A stretch of 64,000 nt of DNA from Staphylococcus devriesei (GTDB taxonomy: Bacteria > Bacillota > Bacilli > Staphylococcales > Staphylococcaceae): the NCBI RefSeq assembly GCF_002902625.1, contig NZ_PPRG01000051.1, positions 1-64,000 of the forward strand, in the 5' to 3' direction. Position 1 is the stretch's first letter. The number at the start of each line of letters is the position of its first letter. A program made the position numbers and the translations under genes. Shown here one piece after another: positions 24,692 to 34,247 of the stretch. The notes beneath the pieces were generated by a model. It had not been told where the DNA came from. It saw only the letters and a program-made list of their open reading frames with translations, and did no database searches.

Positions 24692-25786
24692 TTATAAAAT
24701 ATGCGTTTCGAATTCACTCAATACTTTAATAGCCAAGTCTCGATGTGTAGGAGTTTTAAAGTAAATTTGTAATGCGCCTAAGATATCTTCGCGATTTTCG
24801 ACAATTTTTAAGTTACTTATAGAAATATTATGTAAACTTAATATAGTGGTAATTTTACTTATCATACCCACTTTATCCGGAATATCAATATACAGAGCAT
24901 ACTCAGTATTTAGGGCACCTTGTTGTTTAACAGGTAATTGATCTCTATACTTTTTCGCATTGTTAAAAAAGTTATATATTTCTTTAGAGTCCTTATTTTT
25001 AATATGATTAGAAATATCTTTAATTTGCTGTTGAATCATTTCTAGGCCTTGTAAGATATTCTCTTTATTACTTAGTGTAATATCTTTCCACATGTTAGCA
25101 TTACTGCTAGCTATACGTGTTAGATCTCTGAAACCACCGGCTGCTAATTGTTTGATTAAAGGATGCTTAAATGTATTTCTTTCACTCACATGTACTAAAC
25201 TTGCTGCCAAAATATGAGGGACATGGCTCACAATGCTAGTTACAAAATCATGTTCTTCAGCTGAAGAAGTTATAATCTTAGCTGAAGTTGACAATAATAA
25301 TTCTTGTAAAATCTCTGCAGCTTTATCATTGAGTGGATTATTATAAATTAAAATATAATAGGCGTTTTCAAACAGACGACTTTTAGCATTTAAAACTCCA
25401 GATTTGTGACTACCTGCCATAGGATGGCCACTAACCAGATGAATATTGTGTTTTAAAAGATTGTCTTCGTGTCTTTGAATAGTTAATTTAGTACTACCAG
25501 TATCTGTGATAATGAGACGGGGACGAGTTTGATAATTAGGCAATTCTTTTAAATAGTTGTCAGTTTGTTGAACAGGCGTAGCAAATATAATTACATCTGC
25601 ATCTTTAACGCCAGTAGCATAATCATCAACAATAGTGTCTATAATCTTCATGGATAAAGCCTTGTGTAATTGGCTAATATTAGTATCAAAAGCTGAAATT
25701 TTAATATTTGGTCTATAAAACTTTAAATTACTAGCTAAGCTGCCACCAATTAATCCTAGACCTACGAATAAAATATGTTTAACCAT
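24692..25786 (-). CDS. tyrA: Prephenate dehydrogenase
   Basis: NAD-dependent oxidative decarboxylation of prephenate to 4-hydroxyphenylpyruvate in tyrosine synthesis. The protein is 364 residues: Rossmann motif GLGLIGGS at residues 8-15, the [10 protein letters not shown] substrate loop near 120, a helical dimerisation domain, and a C-terminal ACT domain from about 290 ([20 protein letters not shown]) for feedback by tyrosine. AAGGTGA precedes the ATG. It is divergent from the M42 peptidase gene, and a CodY-like box lies 22 bp upstream of the start. Confidence 0.95.
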   Translation of the reverse strand: MVKHILFVGLGLIGGSLASNLKFYRPNIKISAFDTNISQLHKALSMKIIDTIVDDYATGVKDADVIIFATPVQQTDNYLKELPNYQTRPRLIITDTGSTKLTIQRHEDNLLKHNIHLVSGHPMAGSHKSGVLNAKSRLFENAYYILIYNNPLNDKAAEILQELLLSTSAKIITSSAEEHDFVTSIVSHVPHILAASLVHVSERNTFKHPLIKQLAAGGFRDLTRIASSNANMWKDITLSNKENILQGLEMIQQQIKDISNHIKNKDSKEIYNFFNNAKKYRDQLPVKQQGALNTEYALYIDIPDKVGMISKITTILSLHNISISNLKIVENREDILGALQIYFKTPTHRDLAIKVLSEFETHIL

Positions 25787-25807
25787 AATAGAATCACCTT
25801 ATTTCAA

Positions 25808-25822
25808 AATTTTCAGAATATA
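25808..25822 (-). promoter_or_regulatory. CodY-like box upstream of tyrA
   Basis: AATTTTCAGAATATA matches 13 of 15 positions of the CodY consensus AATTTTCWGAAAATT. It lies between the divergent tyrA and peptidase genes, near the tyrA start. AT-rich background makes chance matches possible. Confidence 0.4.
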
Positions 25823-25938
25823 AATATTGTAAATTAGACTTACACTTTAAACAATAAGAGAATAACGAAATAATAGAGATAGGATTATAAATAAGATAAA
25901 ATGACAATAAATATTATTAACATAGAGGGGGAATTTGA

Positions 25939-26976
25939 ATGAGTGAAACAATATTACAAACTATACAAGAACTAACCGAGATTAATAGTCCATCAGGAAA
26001 TGCTAAAGATGCTATTAACTATGTTAAGAAGAACATAGAACATTTAGGCTATCCAACTCAACTCACTAACAAAGGTGCATTGATTATTACAGCTCAGGGT
26101 GAAGATGATGAAATGCAAAGATGTATTACGGCACATGTAGATACATTAGGAGCAATGGTTAAAGAAGTAAAGGAAGATGGTCGTTTAGCCATTAGCTTAA
26201 TTGGCGGTTTCACTTATAATGCTATTGAAGGTGAATATTGTGAAATTCAAACTGAAGCTGGTGAAGTGTATACTGGGACAATTTGTTTGCACGAAACTAG
26301 CGTTCATGTCTATAAAGATAATCATCAAATTCCACGAGACATAGAACATATGGAAATTCGTATAGATGAGAAGACTACGTCTGCATTAGAAACTAGAAAT
26401 TTAGGGATAGAAGTAGGGGACTTTGTAAGTTTTGATCCTAGAACTCAAATTACTTCTTCAGGTTTCATCAAATCTCGACACCTAGATGATAAAGCAAGTG
26501 TAGCAATGATAATGGAGTTACTTAAAAAGCTTAAAATGGAGAATATTAAGTTACCTCATACAACTCAATTTTATATCTCAAATAATGAAGAAATTGGCTA
26601 TGGAGCCAACGCGTCTATTTCACCGAATATCATAGAATTTATAGCTTTTGATATGGGCGCCCTAGGAGATGGTCAAGCGTCTGATGAATATACTGTTTCT
26701 ATCTATGCTAAAGATGGCTCGGGACCATATCATAAAGGTCTAAAATCGCATTTAGTTAATCTGTGTAGGCTTCATGATATTCCTTATAAGATTGATATTT
26801 ATCCTTATTATAGCTCAGATGCTTCAGCTGCGTTAAAAGCCGGAGCAGATATTCGTCACGGGTTATTTGGTGCAGGAATTGAATCTTCGCATGCACTTGA
26901 ACGTACTCATATTGAATCAATAAAGGCAACTCAAGATTTACTGTACGCATATTGTTTATCTCCAATCAATTTATAG
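25939..26976 (+). CDS. M42 family metallopeptidase (glutamyl/deblocking aminopeptidase type)
   Basis: Dinuclear-metal aminopeptidase of the M42 (FrvX/PepA/TET) family, normally a large cytosolic oligomer. The protein is 345 residues. Metal ligands are visible in TAHVDTLGAMV, RHLDDKASVAM, NNEEIGYGAN and the C-terminal ESSHALERTHIES. It is sometimes annotated as endoglucanase M by historical error. The start follows AGAGGGGG. It lies immediately upstream of the trp promoter, which begins seven bases after its stop, with no terminator in between. Confidence 0.88.
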   Translation: MSETILQTIQELTEINSPSGNAKDAINYVKKNIEHLGYPTQLTNKGALIITAQGEDDEMQRCITAHVDTLGAMVKEVKEDGRLAISLIGGFTYNAIEGEYCEIQTEAGEVYTGTICLHETSVHVYKDNHQIPRDIEHMEIRIDEKTTSALETRNLGIEVGDFVSFDPRTQITSSGFIKSRHLDDKASVAMIMELLKKLKMENIKLPHTTQFYISNNEEIGYGANASISPNIIEFIAFDMGALGDGQASDEYTVSIYAKDGSGPYHKGLKSHLVNLCRLHDIPYKIDIYPYYSSDASAALKAGADIRHGLFGAGIESSHALERTHIESIKATQDLLYAYCLSPINL

Positions 26977-26983
26977 AGGAGTA

Positions 26984-27012
26984 TTGACAAATAAATTATA
27001 AGTGTGTATTAT
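26984..27012 (+). promoter_or_regulatory. SigA promoter of the trp operon
   Basis: TTGACA (26984-26989), a 17-base spacer and TATTAT (27007-27012) form a near-consensus promoter ahead of the T-box. Confidence 0.85.
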
Positions 27013-27019
27013 ACTGAAA

Positions 27020-27250
27020 TATAAGAATTATTACACAATTCTGTTAATTTAGTAGGCGATATAATTTGTAGTAAGAAGAAAGCTAATGGTTGATGTAAAC
27101 TGACACCTTTAATAATGAAATTGGGTTTATACGAAGACAATTAAATACAAAATGAGTGAACTTTAAATATTTTGATTATTTAAAATATTTAGTTAATTAA
27201 GGTGGTACCACGCGTCAGCGTCCTTGCAGACAAGGATGTTGACGTTTTTT
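27020..27250 (+). ncRNA. Tryptophan T-box leader of trpE
   Basis: tRNA-sensing riboswitch controlling transcription of trpEGDCFBA. The conserved T-box motif AAGGTGGTACCACGCG lies at 27199-27214. The terminator stem CGTCAGCGTCCTTG/CAAGGATGTTGACG (27213-27244) is followed by TTTTTT. Stem I has the GGTTGATGTAAACTGACACC distal segment near 27089. A UGG triplet at 27122-27124 in GAAATTGGGTTTAT is the probable specifier codon, which fits tryptophan. Uncharged tRNA-Trp would stabilise the antiterminator. Specifier placement is inferred without folding. Confidence 0.88.
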
Positions 27251-27268
27251 GTGGAGAAAGGATTAAAT

Positions 27269-28678
27269 ATGGAATTTTATTATGAAGTTTTAAAAGCAAA
27301 AATCACCCCAGAAGTTCTAGGTGATTTAAAAGAAAAGAAAATTATTTTAGAAAGTGCAAGTCAACAGCAAGTGAAGGGCAGATATTCTATCGTAGCATTT
27401 GATAATTATGGAACATTAACACTGACTGACAAAGAATTAAAAATTATAACTCGTGATGCAACTACAGTGATAATTGATGATCCATATAGTTATTTGAAAG
27501 ACTATATTAACCGCTTCAATCATACAATTACAGATGATAAATTAAAACAATTGCCTTTTATTTCTGGATTTATCGGTAGTTGCAGTTTTGATTTAGTAAG
27601 ACATGAATTCCCAATTTTGAAGAAAAAAGTAGTAAATGAAAATAACAAAAATTATGACGTAAGATTTTATATGATTGAAGATGTGTATGTCTTTGACCAT
27701 TACAAAGAAAATTTGTATGTAATAGCAACTAATCAATTCTCAAAAGATAATAGTAAACAGCTAAAATCTAGAGTGAAAAAGAATGTTAAGGCATTGTCTC
27801 AAATAAAAGTTTATGAAGAAAACTATATCTCGCCACCTAAACGATCTGAAATAGTTCCTAATATTTCGAACGGCAAGTTTATAGAAATAGTTAAATACCT
27901 AAAGCAAAAAATTACTGAAGGAGATATGTTTCAAGTCGTACCTTCAAGGATTTACAGTTATCAACATCACTTCGGACAAGATAAATATCGATTAAGCTAT
28001 CAACTGTATCAAAATTTAAAACGACAAAATCCTAGTCCGTATATGTACTACATTAACATGGATGACGACATGATTGTTGGTAGTTCTCCTGAAAGTTTCG
28101 TTGCTGTGCATAACGGAGAAGTTATCACTAACCCAATAGCTGGAACGATAAGAAGAGGACAAACGCCTGAAGAGGATGACCGAAATGCGCAACAGTTATT
28201 AGCAGATGAAAAAGAAAAAAGTGAGCATAGCATGCTAGTGGATTTAGGGCGTAATGATATTCATAGAGTGAGCGTTACTGGTACATCGCAATTAACAAAA
28301 CTGATGGAAATAGAAAAATATGAACACGTTATACATCTTGTAAGTGAAGTAAAAGGAAAAATTAAAAAGGAATTGTCTCCTATGACAATTATAGCTAATT
28401 TATTACCAACAGGTACGGTATCTGGAGCTCCAAAACTAAGAGCAATAGAACGTATATATGAAGTTCATCCTTATAAAAGAGGAATCTATAGTGGAGGTAT
28501 AGGCTACATAAATTGTAATCAAAATTTAGATTTCGCCTTAGCGATTAGAACAATGCTTATCGATGATACCACTGTAGAAGTTGAAGCAGGGTGTGGAGTA
28601 GTTTACGATTCCATCCCTGAAAAAGAATTAGAAGAAACGAGATTAAAAGCTAAAAGTTTATTAGAGGTGACACCATGA
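27269..28678 (+). CDS. trpE: Anthranilate synthase component I
   Basis: Converts chorismate and ammonia to anthranilate with TrpG. The protein is 469 residues, normal length. The chorismate-binding C-terminal half is clear: EGDMFQVVPSRIYSY, PSPYMYYINMDDD, SSPESFVAV, NPIAGTIRRG, MLVDLGRNDIHRV, and SGAPKLRAIERIYE. The start is placed at 27269 (AAAGGATTAAATATG); an in-frame start at 27224 would lie inside the T-box terminator. The stop overlaps trpG by four bases (ATGA). Confidence 0.96.
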   Translation: MEFYYEVLKAKITPEVLGDLKEKKIILESASQQQVKGRYSIVAFDNYGTLTLTDKELKIITRDATTVIIDDPYSYLKDYINRFNHTITDDKLKQLPFISGFIGSCSFDLVRHEFPILKKKVVNENNKNYDVRFYMIEDVYVFDHYKENLYVIATNQFSKDNSKQLKSRVKKNVKALSQIKVYEENYISPPKRSEIVPNISNGKFIEIVKYLKQKITEGDMFQVVPSRIYSYQHHFGQDKYRLSYQLYQNLKRQNPSPYMYYINMDDDMIVGSSPESFVAVHNGEVITNPIAGTIRRGQTPEEDDRNAQQLLADEKEKSEHSMLVDLGRNDIHRVSVTGTSQLTKLMEIEKYEHVIHLVSEVKGKIKKELSPMTIIANLLPTGTVSGAPKLRAIERIYEVHPYKRGIYSGGIGYINCNQNLDFALAIRTMLIDDTTVEVEAGCGVVYDSIPEKELEETRLKAKSLLEVTP

Positions 28679-29274
28679 TATTAGTGATAGATAACTATGA
28701 TTCTTTTACCTATAACTTAGTAGATATCGTCAATCAAATAGAAGAAACCATTATTAAATATCCTGATGATGAAGATGTATTGACTTATACGTCTAAGGTT
28801 GACGGCGTCATCATCTCACCAGGGCCGGGACACCCATTAGATACAGATTGTTTAATGAAAATTATTGAAACGTATCAAACATTGCCTATTTTAGGCGTAT
28901 GTTTAGGTGCGCAAGCTTTAACTTGTTATTACGGAGGCAAGGTTATTCAAGGAGAAAAGGTTATGCATGGCAAAGTAGATATTATGAAAGTAAGCCATGA
29001 AACAAGTTTATACCAAGGTCTACCTAAAGAATTTAAAATTATGCGTTACCATTCACTTGTTAGTGATATCAAAACTTTTCCACCTAATTTAACAGTTACT
29101 GGCGAAAGTAAAGATGCGCTACAATCTTTTGAAGACACTAAAAAGCTTCATTATGGTATTCAATACCATCCTGAATCATTCGCGACAGAATTCGGCACTC
29201 AAATCATTCAAAATTTCATCAACATCGTTAGTGAAAGGGGCATCATAAATGGAAAACTTAGCGCAACTCAGTAA
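28675..29274 (+). CDS. trpG: Anthranilate synthase component II (glutamine amidotransferase)
   Basis: Class I glutamine amidotransferase supplying ammonia to TrpE. The protein is 199 residues. The triad is visible as C76 ([10 protein letters not shown]) with His and Glu in YHPESF. The N-terminal NYDSFTYNL and SPGPGHP oxyanion-loop motifs are intact. It overlaps trpE by four bases and runs 26 bases into trpD; the last residues after [10 protein letters not shown] are not conserved and look like a read-through tail. Confidence 0.94.
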   Translation: MILVIDNYDSFTYNLVDIVNQIEETIIKYPDDEDVLTYTSKVDGVIISPGPGHPLDTDCLMKIIETYQTLPILGVCLGAQALTCYYGGKVIQGEKVMHGKVDIMKVSHETSLYQGLPKEFKIMRYHSLVSDIKTFPPNLTVTGESKDALQSFEDTKKLHYGIQYHPESFATEFGTQIIQNFINIVSERGIINGKLSATQ

Positions 29275-30196
29275 ATTTCATATGTTAACTCAACAAGAAA
29301 TCACTCAATTTATTGAATATTTAATTAATCCAACCATTGATAATGATAAAAAGGTTGAAGCTTTACTGCAATTCACTAAGAAAGACATTCAACATCAAGA
29401 ATTGACTTATGTAGTGAATAGCTTAATACGAATTATGTACCCACAACAACCAACATACGAAGGCAGTATATGTGTATGTGGCACAGGCGGAGATCAATCG
29501 AATAGCTTCAATATTTCTACTACCGTAGCATTTGTAGTGGCAAGTGCAGGTATTCCGGTGATTAAACATGGTAATAAAAGTATAACTTCAAACTCTGGAA
29601 GTACAGATTTACTTCAAGAGTTAGATATTGCTACGACTAATGTGTCGGAAGTGCCTTTTCAAGTACAAGAAAAAGGCTTAGCATTTATTAGCGCGACACA
29701 ATCATATCCAATAATGAAATATATTCAACCTCTGAGAAAGACGATAAGTATGCCAACGATATTCAATTTAGTAGGACCTTTAATCAATCCTTTCAAATTA
29801 TCTTACCAAGTGATGGGCGTCTACGATCCTACTAAGTTAAAAATGGTGGCTGAGACTTTAAGAGATTTAGGTCGACGACGCGCTATAGTTATACACGGCG
29901 CAAACGGTATGGATGAAGCATCGCTTTCTGGAGATAACGAAATCTATGAAATAACAGAAAATGGCACAATCGAGCATTATTATTTAAATGCTACAGATTA
30001 TGGTCTGAAATATGCTGATAATAATGAACTGCAAGGCGGCACACCTAAAGACAATAGAACTATCACACTCAACATTCTTAGTGGATACGATAAAACATGT
30101 AAAAGGGATGTAGTCGTTTTAAATTCAGCATTAGCTCTTTATGTATCTGGAAAAGTAGAAACGATTAAAGCAGGAATAAAATTGGCTGAGATTTAA
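29249..30196 (+). CDS. trpD: Anthranilate phosphoribosyltransferase, frameshifted near its 3' end
   Basis: Transfers phosphoribose from PRPP to anthranilate. The open frame is 315 residues with intact [36 protein letters not shown], and [10 protein letters not shown]-type blocks (here [15 protein letters not shown]). The frame closes after GIKLAEI, but the sequence in another frame continues as [17 protein letters not shown] to a stop at 30244-30246, matching the normal TrpD C-terminus. A single-base deletion near 30190-30193 therefore removes about 17 residues. Activity may survive, since the active site is upstream. AAAGGGG precedes the ATG. trpC starts just after the restored stop. Confidence 0.88.
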   Translation: MENLAQLSKFHMLTQQEITQFIEYLINPTIDNDKKVEALLQFTKKDIQHQELTYVVNSLIRIMYPQQPTYEGSICVCGTGGDQSNSFNISTTVAFVVASAGIPVIKHGNKSITSNSGSTDLLQELDIATTNVSEVPFQVQEKGLAFISATQSYPIMKYIQPLRKTISMPTIFNLVGPLINPFKLSYQVMGVYDPTKLKMVAETLRDLGRRRAIVIHGANGMDEASLSGDNEIYEITENGTIEHYYLNATDYGLKYADNNELQGGTPKDNRTITLNILSGYDKTCKRDVVVLNSALALYVSGKVETIKAGIKLAEI

Positions 30197-30247
30197 TTGA
30201 TAGTGGTTGTGCCATGAAACAATGTTTAGTCATGGAGGGCAATTAAT

Positions 30248-31029
30248 ATGACGATTCTAAATGAGATTGTAAATTATAAAATACATTTGTTAAATGAAGG
30301 ATATTATACGTCTAAGCTTAAAACATTAAACGAAATTAATTTGCCTATTAAATCTTTGTTATCCAAAGTGCTAGAAAAGAACAATGATTTGAGTATTATA
30401 GCAGAGATAAAATCTAAAAGTCCTTCAGTAAAAGCTTTTCAAGAACGTAATTTAGTTCAACAGGTCCAAGATTACGAACTTTATGGCGCAAATGCTATTT
30501 CAGTGCTAACCGATGAAAAGTATTTCGGTGGAAGCTTTGAAAGGTTGCAAAAACTTTCTCTTAAAACAACTTTACCAGTATTATGTAAAGATTTTATTGT
30601 AGATCCGCTTCAAATAGATGTTGCTAAAAAAGCTGGAGCATCTATTGTACTGTTAATTGTTAATATTTTAACAGATACGCAATTAGCACAATTATATAAC
30701 TATGCGACCTCTAAAGGGTTAGAAGTATTGGTGGAAGTACATGATAAAGAAGAACTAGAAAGAGCATATCGCTTAAATGCTAAAATTATTGGAATAAATA
30801 ATAGAGATTTAAAAACATTTGTGACTGACGTCGAACACACGAATCAAATATTACAATGTAAACAACCTGGTCATTACTATATTTCTGAAAGTGGGTTAAT
30901 TCAGTTAATGATGTTCAAAATATAGTTAATTCTGGGATCGATGGTTTATTAATTGGTGGTGCCCTGATGAATTGTGAGGATTTATCATTATTTATGCCAA
31001 ACCTTAAGCTACATAAGGTGAACATATGA
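30248..31029 (+). pseudogene. trpC: Indole-3-glycerol phosphate synthase, interrupted by a frameshift
   Basis: Would close the indole ring of tryptophan (TIM barrel). Frame 1 runs 225 residues with [41 protein letters not shown] and [11 protein letters not shown], then ends [14 protein letters not shown] at 30925. In a second frame the family ending continues as [20 protein letters not shown] to a stop at 31027-31029. A single-base loss at about 30893-30895 explains this. The missing part carries the last barrel strands and the phosphate-binding SG...GGAL segment, so the product is probably inactive. GAGG precedes the ATG; the restored stop overlaps trpF by ATGA. Sequencing error is the main alternative. 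Confidence 0.85.
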
Positions 31030-31679
31030 TATTAAAATTTTGTGGATTCAAGACGGAAGAAGATATTCAAAAAGTCAATTCACTCAATATAGATATGGTC
31101 GGCTTTATACATTACCCTAAAAGCAAAAGACATGTTGATATCAATCAGATAAACAGAATGTCACTTCTTATTGCTAATAATATTGAAAAAGTCGTGGTAG
31201 TAGTGAATCCTACTTTTCAAAAAGTAAAAGATTTAGTTGAAAATACAACAATTAATACGATTCAATTTCATGGAAAAGAATCATCAAAATTTATAAAAAA
31301 TATTAAAATAAATTTTAAGAATATTAAGACAATTAAAGCCTTACCAGCTAATAATAAAATTGAAGAAACTATGGAATTATATAAAGACGTCGTAGATTTA
31401 TTTATTATTGATACCCCTTCAACTCAATATGGCGGTACTGGAGAGTCTTTTGATTGGAGCTTATTAAATCATATTAATATTAAAGTACCTTATTTAATTG
31501 CTGGAGGTATAAATGCTAATAAGATCATACAAATAGAGAAAATGGGTCTCAAACATGCGGGATATGATATATCGAGCGGCATAGAAATAGCAGGAGATAA
31601 AGATAAAAACAAAATGATTACTATCATTAAATTAGTTAAAGGAGCGTTAAAAGATGAAAAAAATACAAACAGAAGCTGA
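31026..31679 (+). CDS. trpF: Phosphoribosylanthranilate isomerase
   Basis: Amadori rearrangement of phosphoribosylanthranilate to CdRP. The protein is 217 residues, intact TIM barrel. The catalytic Cys is in [10 protein letters not shown] near the N-terminus and the catalytic Asp in [15 protein letters not shown]. The phosphate site is [11 protein letters not shown]. The ATG overlaps the end of the original trpC frame. The 3' end overlaps trpB by 26 bases. Confidence 0.93.
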   Translation: MILKFCGFKTEEDIQKVNSLNIDMVGFIHYPKSKRHVDINQINRMSLLIANNIEKVVVVVNPTFQKVKDLVENTTINTIQFHGKESSKFIKNIKINFKNIKTIKALPANNKIEETMELYKDVVDLFIIDTPSTQYGGTGESFDWSLLNHINIKVPYLIAGGINANKIIQIEKMGLKHAGYDISSGIEIAGDKDKNKMITIIKLVKGALKDEKNTNRS

Positions 31680-32865
31680 TGAATTAGGATTTTTCGGAGA
31701 ATATGGGGGGCAATATGTACCCGAAACCTTGATGCCAGCTATTATTGAATTAAAACAAGCCTATCATAAAGCCAAGCAAGACGAAGAATTTCAAAAAGAA
31801 ATTGCGTATTATTTAAAAGACTACGTAGGTAGAGAAACGCCGTTAACATATGCTAAATCCTACACTGAACAATTAGGTGGAGCAAAAATATATCTAAAAA
31901 GAGAAGATTTAAATCATACCGGGGCACATAAGATTAATAACGCGATAGGACAAGCGTTACTTGCTAAACGTATGGGAAAAAATAAGTTGGTTGCTGAAAC
32001 TGGTGCAGGACAACACGGAGTAGCGAGCGCAACCGTTGCAGCACTCTTCGATATGGAACTCATAGTATTTATGGGAAGAGAAGACATTAAACGTCAACAA
32101 CTTAATGTATTTAGAATGGAATTGCTCGGCGCGAAAGTGGAAGCAGTAGATGACGGACAGGGCACATTATCGGATGCGGTAAATAAAGCACTACAGTATT
32201 GGGTGAGTCATGTAGACGATACACATTATTTATTAGGATCTGCTTTAGGACCGGACCCATTTCCAACTATGGTTAGAGATTTCCAAAGTGTAATTGGACA
32301 AGAGATTAAAACTCAAATATTTGATAAAGAAGGGCGTTTACCAGATGCAGTCGTTGCTTGTGTAGGTGGTGGCTCAAATTCAATTGGCACGTTCTATCCA
32401 TTTATTCTAGATGATGTAAAACTTTATGGTATTGAAGCAGCTGGCAAAGGTGTGAATACAGACAAACACGCTTTGGCTATTGGAAAAGGGCGCCCAGGTG
32501 TACTCCATGGTTCTAAGATGTACCTTATCCAAGATGATTATGGTCAAATTGAATTAGCACATTCTATCTCAGCAGGTTTAGATTACCCGGGCATAGGGCC
32601 AGAACATTCATATTATCACGATATAGGAAGAGTTCAATATGAAAATGCTAGCGATGAAGAGGCTATGGAAGAACTTATCCGCTTCAGTCAATGTGAAGGT
32701 ATTATTCCAGCAATTGAAAGTGCACATGCGCTTAGTTACGTTGAAAAGTTAGCACCAACGATGGATAAGAACCAAATCATAGTGGTGACTGTTTCAGGTC
32801 GGGGAGACAAAGATATGGAGACAATTCGTCAATATATTGAAGAAAGAGGTGAGTCACATGACTAA
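31654..32865 (+). CDS. trpB: Tryptophan synthase beta chain
   Basis: PLP enzyme condensing indole with serine. The protein is 403 residues. The PLP lysine is K93 in [13 protein letters not shown], the catalytic [13 protein letters not shown] segment follows, and the phosphate-binding [12 protein letters not shown] loop is intact. AAAGGAG precedes the ATG. It overlaps trpF upstream and trpA (8 bases) downstream, consistent with translational coupling of the alpha and beta chains. Confidence 0.97.
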   Translation: MKKIQTEADELGFFGEYGGQYVPETLMPAIIELKQAYHKAKQDEEFQKEIAYYLKDYVGRETPLTYAKSYTEQLGGAKIYLKREDLNHTGAHKINNAIGQALLAKRMGKNKLVAETGAGQHGVASATVAALFDMELIVFMGREDIKRQQLNVFRMELLGAKVEAVDDGQGTLSDAVNKALQYWVSHVDDTHYLLGSALGPDPFPTMVRDFQSVIGQEIKTQIFDKEGRLPDAVVACVGGGSNSIGTFYPFILDDVKLYGIEAAGKGVNTDKHALAIGKGRPGVLHGSKMYLIQDDYGQIELAHSISAGLDYPGIGPEHSYYHDIGRVQYENASDEEAMEELIRFSQCEGIIPAIESAHALSYVEKLAPTMDKNQIIVVTVSGRGDKDMETIRQYIEERGESHD

Positions 32866-33592
32866 ATTATTTATACCATATTTAATGGGAACGAAAGATT
32901 TTATCGAAAACGTTAAATTACTAGATAAACACGGTGCGGATATTATAGAGATCGGGGTTCCTTTTTCAGATCCAGTAGCAGATGGACCAGCAATTATGAA
33001 AGCAGGTAATAAGGCAATTGAAGAAGGTGTAACAATTGATTACATTTTTGATGAATTAGAAAAGCACAAGGATGAAATTAAAAATAAATATGTTTTAATG
33101 ACTTACTATAATATTATATTGTCTTATGGCGATGAAGCATTCTTTCAAAGATGTCAAAATGTAAATGTTTATGGAGTAATTATTCCAGATTTACCATTTG
33201 AATTAACAGAGCAATTAAAAGCTAAAGTGTCTAAATTCTCTGTAAAGATTATCTCGCTTATAGCAATGACTGCCTCACCTGATAGAATCAAAACGATTGC
33301 TAAAAGTGCTGAAGGGTTTGTTTACACCGTAACTATGAATGCAACAACTGGAGAAAACGGTACGTTTCACCCTGAACTAAAAGAAAAGTTGCATAAGATA
33401 AAAGAATACACTTCTATTCCAGTAGTAGCTGGCTTCGGCATTCGAACACCTGAACATGTACGTAGTATAGCTACTGTAGCGGATGGCATTGTAATTGGAA
33501 GTGAAATCGTACGCCGTATAGATAAAGGAAATAAAATAGAATTTGAAACATATCTAAATGAGATTAGACACACACTTGATTTATATAAATAA
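32858..33592 (+). CDS. trpA: Tryptophan synthase alpha chain
   Basis: Cleaves indole-3-glycerol phosphate to indole, which is channelled to TrpB. The protein is 244 residues with catalytic Glu31 ([10 protein letters not shown]) and Asp42 (VADGP). The barrel-ending [10 protein letters not shown] and [10 protein letters not shown] are normal. The start is placed at 32858, where AAGAGGTG precedes [11 protein letters not shown]; an in-frame ATG at 32837 lies inside trpB. Its substrate would come from TrpC, which looks broken here. Confidence 0.96.
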   Translation: MTKLFIPYLMGTKDFIENVKLLDKHGADIIEIGVPFSDPVADGPAIMKAGNKAIEEGVTIDYIFDELEKHKDEIKNKYVLMTYYNIILSYGDEAFFQRCQNVNVYGVIIPDLPFELTEQLKAKVSKFSVKIISLIAMTASPDRIKTIAKSAEGFVYTVTMNATTGENGTFHPELKEKLHKIKEYTSIPVVAGFGIRTPEHVRSIATVADGIVIGSEIVRRIDKGNKIEFETYLNEIRHTLDLYK

Positions 33593-34247
33593 GTGATTTA
33601 AAACAACAACAAACTTCCATAATATTATAGATTGTGACGTATTAAATTATAATGCGAGAAGTTCATAATCTATATTTCACAAGAATGCTCATTATAATGG
33701 TTGGAAAAATAAAACAAAATGATTTAGAATGAATGACAAGATAATAACTATATAAGAAGCTGAGACATTAATAAAAAAAATGGATCAGCTTTTAATTTTG
33801 TTAGTAGTCGTTTGAAACGAAGATTAAAGACATTAAACGTCGTTCTCGTTGAAACCGTATAAACGAGGTCACGAAAGTAAGAGTCTCGGAAGATGTCACC
33901 ACAGTCTGATAAAATCTGAAAAACAATTTGACTTATCGTTAAGTTTTGGCCAAATTCTAAAAATTTTGTCCTAATCTCTTCATCTTTAAGCAACTTTGTG
34001 GGGCGAGACTATGAGAACGTCGACATTACATTAGAATTCTGTTTCATTTCCTATTAATTAGCATGTAGTTTAATAATTCGCTTATAGAAATGGTTTCTAT
34101 TTCAGTTTTATAGTCAACTATTGTATAATTAATGAGATTAGAAAGATAAAAATTTTTATTAATGATACATATAATAATTATTAAAACTATAATGCAAATA
34201 GTGAACATCAAGAGAGAAAGATTCTTTAAAATGGGAGTTATAAAAAA
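33593..34247. other. 655-bp intergenic region between trpA and femA
   Basis: It holds a perfect 9-bp inverted repeat ATTATAATG/CATTATAAT (33646-33654 with 33690-33698), the long copy of the two-hairpin repeat (33757-34049) and a weak femA promoter (TTCAGT at 34101, 17-base spacer, TATAAT at 34124-34129). An 81-codon open frame on the minus strand (33748-33993) lies inside the repeat and is not supported as a gene. Confidence 0.6.
33757..34049 (+). repeat. Two-hairpin intergenic repeat, long copy (copy B)
   Basis: It starts with hairpin AAGCTGAGACATT/AATGGATCAGCTT (33757-33791, two mismatches), which can serve as the trp terminator. The following TTTTAATTTTGTTAGTAGTC stretch resembles copy C after its hairpin. 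It ends with CAACTTTGTGGGG and the core ATTACATTAGAATTCTGTTT. About 130 extra bases separate the two parts compared with copies C and D. Confidence 0.5.

Noticed and set aside
27224-27268. Upstream start for trpE or a leader peptide
   Set aside because: It lies within the T-box terminator and has no ribosome site; control is by tRNA sensing, not by a Trp-rich leader peptide.
29234-29290. Frameshift in the trpG end, suggested by a 26-base overlap with trpD
   Set aside because: A similar 26-base overlap joins trpF and trpB, and the conserved TrpG core is complete; no displaced C-terminal sequence could be identified.
33748-33993. 81-codon open frame on the minus strand (begins MLKDEEIRTKF)
   Set aside because: It lies within the long intergenic repeat, overlaps the trp-end hairpin and has no clear ribosome site or known domain; kept only as part of the repeat finding.
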